Below, piece by piece: positions 53,201 to 59,998 of a stretch of DNA of 64,000 nucleotides. The position numbers and the translations under genes are program-made. The notes under the pieces are model-generated. The model was given only the letters and a program-made list of their open reading frames with translations. It had not been told where the DNA came from and ran no database searches. How positions within the stretch are numbered: the first letter of the stretch is position 1; the number at the start of each line of letters is the position of its first letter. Source of the stretch: Algirhabdus cladophorae (GTDB taxonomy: Bacteria; Pseudomonadota; Alphaproteobacteria; Rhodobacterales; Rhodobacteraceae); assembly GCF_044772865.1 (NCBI RefSeq), contig NZ_CP173029.1, forward strand, positions 3,348,001 to 3,412,000. The letters are read 5' to 3'.

Positions 53201-54241
53201 GGGCCCACACCCTATGAAATCCAGCACTATGCCCACAACGGCGTGCGGGTGTTTTCGATCACATCTGCCTCTATCCCGAATGTGGATCAGAACCCCAAAG
53301 ATCCTAAAATGGCCGAGGCGTTTACCCAATGCCTCAGCCAGATCAAGCCCGATCTGATACATTTTCACTGCATCCAACGCCTGACTGCTTCGATTGCGGA
53401 TGTGGCGCGGCAGCAGAAAATTCCCTACGTGATCACCGCCCATGACGGGTGGTGGATCTCGAAAAATCAGTTCCTGATCGATGATGACGACAAGATTTCA
53501 ACATATGACTACCGGGTTGAAGCCTTTGACAGCACCGCTGCCCGCAACGTCCGGTTGGGGGATCTGCGCAAGCCGCTCTTTGGTGCCAAGAAGGTGCTGG
53601 CGGTTTCGCCGAGTTTTGAGAAAATCTACAAAGACGCAGGCGTTGAGCACACGATAACCATCGAAAATGGTGTCTCCCATCTGCCGTCTTGTGATCGCAA
53701 GCCATCGGCCAGTGGTCGCGTACGTCTGGCCCATATTGGCGGCATGTCGCGACACAAGGGCTTTCACTTGGTCAAGTCGGCTCTGCTGGCAAATACGTTT
53801 GAAAATCTCGAATTACTGGTGATCGATCATGCCATGAACAAGGGCGAGATGCGTCAAGAGGTTTGGGGCGCCACCGAAGTCACCTTTAAAGCCAAGTTGG
53901 AGCAAGGGGATGTGGGGCTGCTCTATGGTATGATCGACGTGTTGCTGGCGCCATCGCTTTGGCCGGAAAGCTACGGACTGGTCACGCGCGAGGCCTTGTC
54001 GACGGGGGCTTGGGTTGTTGCCTCGGATCGTGGCGCCGTGGGCGCGGACGTGATCGAGGGCGAGAACGGATATATCGTATCGCCTGACAGTTACGTGGGC
54101 CTGTCGGGTGCTTTGGCGAAAATCAATGCGGATCCCGAGACCTATCGCAACCCGCCTGCCATTGAAACAACCCTGCGGATCGTGGATGCACAAGTGGCCG
54201 AAACCGTCGCCTTATATCGTGAGATTTTGGACGGTGAGTAA
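50213..54241 (+). CDS. Giant multi-domain glycosyltransferase with N-terminal repeats and two GT4-like modules
   Basis: 1342 residues. Residues 27-360 contain at least five copies of a 35-45 residue repeat with a YY...D...A..HY...G..EGR-like pattern (about 27-56, 77-112, 169-206, 271-310, 315-360). A helical linker leads to a first GT-B-like module near residue 586 (VALIANLDLPQCKLYRVDQ, later FYGSGTKAHKQDF and the MEAAMLGIPSVVSRTATHSEV nucleotide site) and a second near 947 (LLVVNVFYPPQSIGGATRVV, PSLWPESYGLVTREAL). It starts 32 bases after the previous gene. Probably a polymerising or multi-step transferase of the capsule; the sugars are unknown. Confidence 0.82.
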   Translation: MKPNTIMRRISGITTSFGDLSDLDLVFYRTYYGDLAEMDDAALAAHYRNYGKSEGRYPNNAAAVLGFQNDPEMPYGFSAQAYLAANLDVRDSVQYPAQALAHFKQHGISEQRAAYDGSLAVPSFDKSTRALTGADRKDWRKWLAIQFEKDSHADVLAAHPRMAYLPGGFNLASYIAHNITDLPSDLSPYEAFFHFLEFGLEDGLRFEPAALDLNFIDDYHNITINRALPSATQVVSLKVTKGRLPWDLIYLNAGELMASYGFSGVQLDTIFDHEYYHALASADAPDLPLTRAACAEHFCTKGFQKLLPLHQDYVFDPEFYVTRYSDALHKYGLAIAGYSPSDILPIYVHYLQVGIADQMQPNLHVDFEHEFDVRLPQDIDDLLAVYRLEHDALPADAKDFHVLNEIATNCNRALFMVPVTSTPIADFLTALADKYATSGREGVAEKLYWVVVNAGIGAGRAKRHLGDLYQRQGKDEVALMLRREMLTNASHRNEWTFVHVANSLKARGDMLGASQIWNFASDATPGDYYLSSNANESAKQAFDHIWGRLPKYIAAYGVEQTQSDLKRALDYCAPTVKPVTSHQPVKKVALIANLDLPQCKLYRVDQKADHLRAAGYEVAVFGLNTGIDSFIEQMKDFEAAIFFRVPAFPKIIDAITGASQYGIATFYEIDDVVFDTDHFPPAFKTYAGTITQTQYDAMACGVPLFAKAMQLCDYGIASTPTIQTLMQKFVRTGQVFVHRNALGQLHEFVMETEQARVKDTATKPIRIFYGSGTKAHKQDFHEIIEPALAAVAEKYGKKVEIFLVGHFGEFKALDPKRHNLRSIEPIWDFEDYCALLAKSDINLSVLAPSLVTDAKSEIKWMEAAMLGIPSVVSRTATHSEVIRDGETGYLCDDAADFTKHLMTLMGDADLRQKIGEQAKQQVFAEYSVQTMASNIKGILTAVTPEQKVRKKLLVVNVFYPPQSIGGATRVVRDNVTLLKEQYGDEFDIDVLCTLQGGPTPYEIQHYAHNGVRVFSITSASIPNVDQNPKDPKMAEAFTQCLSQIKPDLIHFHCIQRLTASIADVARQQKIPYVITAHDGWWISKNQFLIDDDDKISTYDYRVEAFDSTAARNVRLGDLRKPLFGAKKVLAVSPSFEKIYKDAGVEHTITIENGVSHLPSCDRKPSASGRVRLAHIGGMSRHKGFHLVKSALLANTFENLELLVIDHAMNKGEMRQEVWGATEVTFKAKLEQGDVGLLYGMIDVLLAPSLWPESYGLVTREALSTGAWVVASDRGAVGADVIEGENGYIVSPDSYVGLSGALAKINADPETYRNPPAIETTLRIVDAQVAETVALYREILDGE

Positions 54242-54246
54242 GCCGC

Positions 54247-54879
54247 CTATTCGAACATCATCTTGGGGTCTTTGTATTTCCCGGGACGCATGAAATCGAC
54301 GATCTTGTCTTTGTTCGGCGGGATACCTGTGCCCAAAAATTCGGCCATTTCTTCAAGGAACACTTCGGGCTGTTGCGCGGCTTTCTCATAGGAGACGGCA
54401 ATCGCAGGCGCGCCGCATAATTCTGCGATGCGCAGGTTCTTAATCTCGGCCCGCAAGCGCTGTAAAATCGCCCGCTCGGTCGAAATTTGGTGCGGTGCAC
54501 CAGCACGGATCGAGGCGGGAATCGGATCGCGAAAGACCAGCACAAGGTGCGGGTTACGCACATGGGTCAGGACGTCCTCAAGATAGCGGTTCGCCGAAGG
54601 GTATTTCCAGCCCCACGTGCCTTTGGTCTTGTTGCGCTCGTCGATGGCGGCGATCATGCTGTCGACAAACTCTTCGCGGGTCAGATCATTCTTGTCCATG
54701 TTGAACTGGTAGTCTTCGAGGTTCACGGGCAGGTCGGTGCCAATGTCGATCCCCAAGCCATACATCGCACCTGCGACCATGCTGGTTCCACCACGCGGAG
54801 AGCCGTAACAAATCACGGTTTTGTCCACGTCCGCCGGAGATGGCGCGGGCCCGAAACTCAAGGATGTCACTTTGCTCAT
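54247..54879 (-). CDS. Sulfotransferase-like P-loop protein
   Basis: 210 residues. The P-loop-like ICYGSPRGGTSMVAG near the N-terminus corresponds to the PAPS 5'-phosphosulfate loop, and LVLVFRDPIPASIRAG matches the 3'-phosphate loop of sulfotransferases. The protein is shorter than most and the catalytic His is not obvious. It sits in the capsule locus, opposite to the giant glycosyltransferase, so sulfation of the polymer is a reasonable guess. Confidence 0.72.
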   Translation of the reverse strand: MSKVTSLSFGPAPSPADVDKTVICYGSPRGGTSMVAGAMYGLGIDIGTDLPVNLEDYQFNMDKNDLTREEFVDSMIAAIDERNKTKGTWGWKYPSANRYLEDVLTHVRNPHLVLVFRDPIPASIRAGAPHQISTERAILQRLRAEIKNLRIAELCGAPAIAVSYEKAAQQPEVFLEEMAEFLGTGIPPNKDKIVDFMRPGKYKDPKMMFE

Positions 54880-54990
54880 ATCGTCGTCCTCAATTGTCTT
54901 TGCCGTGCTGTGACGCAGGTCTTCCCGGTACTTTTGCCAGTATTGAAATGAATTTGAAATGCGTTTTGAACAGTATCCATGATTTCGGAG

Positions 54991-55896
54991 CTAAATCCGG
55001 CCCAAGATTGCCAAAAAGACCATCAAACTGGTCTGTGCAGGTTTATGTCGGTGGAGACCCAGCTGTTTGAACACCCGGCCTCGGGAAATTCCTGCCTTGG
55101 GTGCGGCCCGCCAAGTGTCTAGGATATGCTGGTTCTGCGGGGTTAAATGATGACGCGCTGCTTGCAGTGCCTTATGTTGAACGTTGGCCCATCCACGCCA
55201 ATCTTGGCCCATGAGTTGGATCATACGGCGTAGCGTCTGCATCGAACCCTCGTTCGCCCCCAAGACATTCGTCCCGTGCTGACGGTAGATCACCAGCGGT
55301 GTTTCATCAAAGATCACCCGTGCGCCAATCCCCGTCATGATCTGATAGAGCCACCAATCATGGTGGGCTATTTGATCTGGTGCACCGATGTTTCGTAAAG
55401 CGCGGAGGGCGGCTTGGTTTAGAACGATGGTGTTACCAGCCGCACGGTTCTGGATCAGTGCATTCTCAAAACTGGGCGCGGGGCTGAGGGGTTTGGATGG
55501 TCGTTGATGTTCAAGGTTGGCATCGGACACCAATGTGCGACCCGCATAAAGAACTGGCTGCGGTACATCGATCAACGGCAGGATATGGGCAAGTTTTTGA
55601 GGCAACCAAACGTCGTCATGATCCGCCAAGGCGCAGGGCTGATCCGGTAATTCGGGATGGTAGAGCATGGACAAAAAATTCATTGCTGCACCGTCTTGGG
55701 GTCCGCTCAAAAGGCGCATCTTCCCATCGGATCGCTCGGTTTGAAAGTCTTTTAGGATGGCAAGCGTGTTATCGGTGGATCCATCGTCGCTGGCCCATAG
55801 GATCCAGTTGGAAACACTTTGGTCAGCGAAAGAGGCCAATTGTGCAGGCAAGAAGCGCCCACCGTTGTAGCACGCCATCGCAATGGTGCAGTCCAC
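54991..55896 (-). CDS. GT2 glycosyltransferase
   Basis: 301 residues from a GTG at 55896 (DCTIAMACYNGGRF) that lies eight bases after GGAG, directly behind the kpsM stop. Opening strand and donor residues: ASDDGSTDNT, and ALADHDDVWLPQK with the DxD-type acidic pair, typical of rhamnosyltransferase-like GT2 enzymes. Its coupling to the ABC permease gene suggests a role in finishing or elongating the exported chain. Confidence 0.87.
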   Translation of the reverse strand: MDCTIAMACYNGGRFLPAQLASFADQSVSNWILWASDDGSTDNTLAILKDFQTERSDGKMRLLSGPQDGAAMNFLSMLYHPELPDQPCALADHDDVWLPQKLAHILPLIDVPQPVLYAGRTLVSDANLEHQRPSKPLSPAPSFENALIQNRAAGNTIVLNQAALRALRNIGAPDQIAHHDWWLYQIMTGIGARVIFDETPLVIYRQHGTNVLGANEGSMQTLRRMIQLMGQDWRGWANVQHKALQAARHHLTPQNQHILDTWRAAPKAGISRGRVFKQLGLHRHKPAQTSLMVFLAILGRI

Positions 55897-55899
55897 CGC

Positions 55900-56721
55900 T
55901 TAGATCTCCAGAATATCGCGGTTGTACCGACGCAGAAAAACCAGTCCAAAGACAGCCATCGCAAGGCTGACCCCGAACACATATTCAGGGGTCACGTATT
56001 GGCCGTCGTAGTTGGGGTAAAACGCGGTGCGCAGCATACCAATGATATGCACCATCGGATTGTACCAAAGATAGTCGCGGATCGGCTGAGGCACGCTTTC
56101 GAACGTGAAGAAGATGCAAGAAATGAACAAAAGGGGGCGATTGGCAATGGCCCAAACCCGCTGCCACACAGGGAACATCGAAATCAAAAAGCAGTTCATC
56201 GCGCCCACACCAAAAGCTAAAGCAGCCAACATGGCACAGCCTAGTGCAATCTGTGGGACCACAAGTGTGGTTCTGGTCTCGTAGAGTAGGAGGATGCCCG
56301 AGATCACGATGTAGCCCACCAAAACCTGGGTCAAAAGGTTCAGCACATATCGACTGAGCACGGCATCGCCCCATGTCACCGCAGGATAGGCCAGCAAGGG
56401 TTTTGAGAATTGGATCGACCCCGCCATTTTTTGGCTGATGTCCATATACATCAAGAAGGGGACCACCCCTGTGGCATAGAAAATCGGAAAGTTGATGCCT
56501 AGGGCCGGGGATTTGAAACCGATAGAAAATATGTAGGTCAGCAAGGTGATACCAATCACGGGTTCCAGGATTGCCCAGATATAGCCGCCCGGCGATTTGC
56601 CATAGGTTGTGGCCATTTCGCGCAGCATCAAGGCAAACATCACCCGCAGGGTCGGTAGGCTGCGGCGTTGTATTTTTGCCGCTTCGCTAAGTCCAGAAGG
56701 GGTGTTGATATCTGCGCTCAT
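55900..56721 (-). CDS. kpsM: ABC-2 type polysaccharide export permease (KpsM-like)
   Basis: 273 residues with about six membrane helices. The lead LPTLRVMFALMLREMATTYGKSPGGYIWAI and the late VPQPIRDYLWYNPMVHIIGMLR are diagnostic for capsule/O-antigen ABC exporters. With KpsT and the KpsE-like protein it forms the inner-membrane part of the capsule exporter. It diverges from kpsE across 80 bases. Confidence 0.92.
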   Translation of the reverse strand: MSADINTPSGLSEAAKIQRRSLPTLRVMFALMLREMATTYGKSPGGYIWAILEPVIGITLLTYIFSIGFKSPALGINFPIFYATGVVPFLMYMDISQKMAGSIQFSKPLLAYPAVTWGDAVLSRYVLNLLTQVLVGYIVISGILLLYETRTTLVVPQIALGCAMLAALAFGVGAMNCFLISMFPVWQRVWAIANRPLLFISCIFFTFESVPQPIRDYLWYNPMVHIIGMLRTAFYPNYDGQYVTPEYVFGVSLAMAVFGLVFLRRYNRDILEI

Positions 56722-56801
56722 CTGCCGATCACTGAATGGTTCTAGTCATGCTTAACGCAATTGTTTAAGCTATGCACTAAACCTACAGGACCCTTGTTGA
56801 C

Positions 56802-58421
56802 GTGACAAACCCCCTTAAGACCATCGATCCTGCGCGGCCAAGCGCATCAGATGTGTCCGCCGATCCTATTCTCACAGTTCAGGACCCAGCAAAGATCGGG
56901 CCACCCGCGCCGGCGATTGTTGCCAATGTTTCTGAGGCTGCATCACGGGAAATGGATACAGATCAGCCTAAATCCGATACCCCCGAGGTCGATCCAGAAA
57001 AACCCAAAGACACAAGCGAAGCAAAAGGCACCACGGTAGCAAAAGACACAGCGGGCGATGAACCTACCAAGGCAGGCAACGGATTGGGTGGTGGTAAGGG
57101 CCAGGGTAAGGGTAAGGGCCTCGGCAAGGGTAAAGGCTTGGGCAAAGGCAAAGGCCTTGGCAAGGGAAAAGGAAACGGTCAGGGCAAGGGACAAGGCAAG
57201 GGTCAGGGGAAAAATCAAGGGCAGGGCTTGGGTAAAGGAAAGGCGGCTGAGGCCGTGGCCAAACGGGCCGAGCCTGTCCAACGGATCGTATATGCCCCTG
57301 CTCAGGCGGGTCGGACAAAGACACGGCATCTGGGTATTTTGTTCAGTTTTTTACTGTGGGTTATTTTGCCGACTGCCGGCACTGGCTGGTACTTGTACGA
57401 ACGTGCCACGGATCAATATGCGTCCTACGTGGGCTTTTCCGTTCGCAAAGAAGAGCTGTCTTCTGCCGTGGAAATCTTGGGCGGTGTCACGGGATTATCT
57501 GGCTCAAGCTCGTCGGACACGGACACACTATACAAGTTTTTGACCAGCCAAGAATTGGTAAAGGCCGTCGATAATGAACTTGATTTGGAAGCGATGTGGT
57601 CCAAGGCGGATGCCTCGCTGGATCCTGTTTTTGCCTACACAGCCGGGGGAACAATCGAGGATTTGGTCAGCTATTGGGAACGGATGGTCAAGGTCTACTA
57701 CGACAGTGGTTCAGGCCTACTAGATTTGCGTGTTGCCGCTTTTTCGCCGGATGATGCACAGAAGATTGCGCAACAGATTTATGATGAATCTACTAATATG
57801 ATCAACCGGTTGACGGACATCGCGCGCAACGATGCGATCCGTTATTCATCAGATGAACTGACCCGTGCGGTGGAGCGTTTGAAACAAGCCCGCGAAGTGG
57901 TAACGAAGTTTCGCAACACCAATCAATTGGTGGATCCTGCGACGGTTGTAAGCGGTCAGTCGGGCCTATTGAACACGCTGCAACAACAGCTGGCCGAGGT
58001 GTATATCGAGCGTGACTTGCTGGTGGAAAATGTACCTTCCACGGATCCGAGGTTGACGCAGCTGGAACTCAAAATCCGCGTGATCGAAAACCGTATTGAA
58101 GAAGAACGGCGCAAGCTGGGGATTGGTGGCGAAGGGTCAGACGCGTCTGCATTCGCCAATATTTTTGGCGAGTATGAGCGCCTAATCGTGGATCGTGAAT
58201 TTGCCCAAGAAAGCTATACGGCAGCTTTGGTGGCCTATGATGCCGCCCAAGCGGAGGCGCAGCGTCAGACGCGCTATTTGGCAGCACATGTACGACCTAC
58301 TTTGGCGGAACGATCTGATCTACCTGACAGACCGATGATATTTGCGATTTCTTTCCTGTTTATCTTTTTGTCATGGGTGATTTTGATTCTTGTGGCCTAC
58401 AGCTTCCGGGATCGGCGGTAA
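56802..58421 (+). CDS. kpsE: KpsE-like capsule export inner-membrane protein with a Gly/Lys repeat
   Basis: 539 residues from a GTG at 56802, the only in-frame start nearby; AGGA is 14 bases away, which is long. Residues 1-92 are acidic and disordered, 93-147 are almost only Gly/Lys with some Gln/Leu/Asn, then a membrane helix (about 176-198), a large coiled-coil periplasmic domain and a second helix near the C-terminus (about 512-533). The Wzz/KpsE core (YASYVGFSVRKEELSSAVEILGG, ETSTNMINR-like coiled coil) couples the ABC transporter to the outer membrane. The cytoplasmic Gly/Lys tract is unusual. Confidence 0.88.
   Translation: MTNPLKTIDPARPSASDVSADPILTVQDPAKIGPPAPAIVANVSEAASREMDTDQPKSDTPEVDPEKPKDTSEAKGTTVAKDTAGDEPTKAGNGLGGGKGQGKGKGLGKGKGLGKGKGLGKGKGNGQGKGQGKGQGKNQGQGLGKGKAAEAVAKRAEPVQRIVYAPAQAGRTKTRHLGILFSFLLWVILPTAGTGWYLYERATDQYASYVGFSVRKEELSSAVEILGGVTGLSGSSSSDTDTLYKFLTSQELVKAVDNELDLEAMWSKADASLDPVFAYTAGGTIEDLVSYWERMVKVYYDSGSGLLDLRVAAFSPDDAQKIAQQIYDESTNMINRLTDIARNDAIRYSSDELTRAVERLKQAREVVTKFRNTNQLVDPATVVSGQSGLLNTLQQQLAEVYIERDLLVENVPSTDPRLTQLELKIRVIENRIEEERRKLGIGGEGSDASAFANIFGEYERLIVDREFAQESYTAALVAYDAAQAEAQRQTRYLAAHVRPTLAERSDLPDRPMIFAISFLFIFLSWVILILVAYSFRDRR
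57078..57242 (+). repeat. In-frame Gly/Lys codon repeat in kpsE
   Basis: The DNA consists of variants of GGCAAGGGTAAAGGC, giving GKGKGLGKGKGL and related runs. Synonymous codons vary (GGT/GGC, AAG/AAA), so the repeat is held at protein level rather than being a fresh DNA slippage product. Confidence 0.85.
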
Positions 58422-58433
58422 GGGCGCGCCGGA

Positions 58434-59102
58434 ATGATCGAACTGCGCAATCTTACAAAACGGTTCATCATGCGCGGGCAGGAAAAAATTGCCATTGATG
58501 ATGTGTCTGCAATCTTTCCGTCCGGTGTCGCCGTGGGCCTTTTGGGCCGCAACGGTGCTGGGAAAAGTACCCTTTTGAAAATGATCTCTGGCGCCATGGA
58601 TCCGACCTCGGGCGAGATTTTGACGACCGGCGCGATCTCTTGGCCCGTTGGCTTTGCAGGGTCGTTTCACCCAGATATGACCGGTATTCAGAACACACGG
58701 TTTGTGGCGCGGATCTACGGGGTCGATACAGATCAACTGGTTGATTTTGTATACGATTTTTCGGAATTGGGGCGGCAGTTTAATATGCCGGTCCGCAGTT
58801 ATTCATCCGGTATGCGATCCCGCTTGGCCTTTGGAATATCCATGGGTGTCCCCTTTGATACCTACCTTGTGGACGAGGTCACGGCTGTAGGGGATCAAGC
58901 CTTTCGGGACAAAAGCAACCAAGTGTTTCAGGCCCGCCTCGAACACGCCGGCGCTATCATGGTGTCCCACTCGATCGGCATGTTGCGCGATAATTGTCAG
59001 GCTGGCGCTGTTTTGGAAAGGGGCCAGATGGAGTTCTACGACGACATCAACGACGCCATCGACGTCCACTTGGAAAACATGCGTAAAGTGCGGCCCGACT
59101 AG
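58434..59102 (+). CDS. kpsT: ABC transporter ATPase for polysaccharide export (KpsT-like)
   Basis: 222 residues; Walker A GRNGAGKSTLLKM, signature YSSGMRSRLAFGIS, Walker B TYLVDEVTAVGD and H-loop VSHSIG are all present, with the short length and MIELRNLTKRF start of KpsT. It starts 12 bases after kpsE and powers export by KpsM. Confidence 0.94.
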   Translation: MIELRNLTKRFIMRGQEKIAIDDVSAIFPSGVAVGLLGRNGAGKSTLLKMISGAMDPTSGEILTTGAISWPVGFAGSFHPDMTGIQNTRFVARIYGVDTDQLVDFVYDFSELGRQFNMPVRSYSSGMRSRLAFGISMGVPFDTYLVDEVTAVGDQAFRDKSNQVFQARLEHAGAIMVSHSIGMLRDNCQAGAVLERGQMEFYDDINDAIDVHLENMRKVRPD

Positions 59103-59108
59103 GACCAG

Positions 59109-59966
59109 CTAGACTTCATTTATCTTTCGATATCTTTTGGTCAATTTGGTAAGTTGATCCAGCATAGGTCGCCGGTCCTCTTCGATCTGTGCAACAAATT
59201 CGGCGTTTTCAGCGCGAAACTGCTCTTCCATTTCCATGTTACGAGACGTTCCAAGCTTGCTGTGTTCAGATTCCGTGGGGATCAGATCGCGCGGGATCTG
59301 TTTTGTGCCGATATGACGGGCAAGAACGCTGAGCAATTGATACTGAGGGACTTTGGTCATGCTTTCATAGCATATCCGCAAAGGCTTTAGATCATATCGT
59401 TCAATCATGGCTTCGGTGGCAATTTCGGCTGTGCGATTGTGCATCAGCCATTTCTTTATGACGCTTGAATCGTACTGAAAGCTGGTGTCTGCCTGGTCTA
59501 CCTCTTCGTCGGAAAAAGCAGCTGTGTGTCCAACACCTGTCGTTACCATCTTGGCAAGGGATACGGCCTGAGCGACGGGATTCTTGCGGATGAGCCAGAT
59601 GAATTTATTGTCACCAAAATGCTGCATGAAATGATCTTCACTGTCGAAAACGGCATTGAGTTGATGATAGGTAATTTCAAACCCGTGGACGCCACCGCGT
59701 GCGCGACGACGCAGCAAAATCTCGATGTGTTGATCCAATGTCTGTACATTCAGGCCCTGTACCATTTTGGGAATGAAGCCTGGATTAAAAGCCTCGCCTG
59801 GAAGGCCCAGTTTTTTCGTTTGAGAGATCACATCTGTCAGCCACGAGCTACCTGATCGAGCTGTGAACAAAATGACATACCGTTTCTGAGCAACAGGTGA
59901 GCGTAACCTTTTTGCGTAGAGGTCCGGATCAAAGTTCGGATTTTCGAACAAGTTTTTCTTGAACAT
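59109..59966 (-). CDS. Stf0-type sulfotransferase
   Basis: 285 residues from an ATG at 59966. The PAPS loop region is ILFTARSGSSWLTDVI and is followed by LGLPGEAFNPGF; the 3'-phosphate loop is IWLIRKNPVAQAVSLAKM, the pattern of the Stf0 (trehalose sulfotransferase) family. It converges with kpsT, six bases apart, and so is the second sulfotransferase-like gene of the capsule locus. The acceptor is not evident. Confidence 0.86.
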   Translation of the reverse strand: MFKKNLFENPNFDPDLYAKRLRSPVAQKRYVILFTARSGSSWLTDVISQTKKLGLPGEAFNPGFIPKMVQGLNVQTLDQHIEILLRRRARGGVHGFEITYHQLNAVFDSEDHFMQHFGDNKFIWLIRKNPVAQAVSLAKMVTTGVGHTAAFSDEEVDQADTSFQYDSSVIKKWLMHNRTAEIATEAMIERYDLKPLRICYESMTKVPQYQLLSVLARHIGTKQIPRDLIPTESEHSKLGTSRNMEMEEQFRAENAEFVAQIEEDRRPMLDQLTKLTKRYRKINEV

Positions 59967-59998
59967 CAACAGGTCCCAAAATCGGTAACTTTATCCAC

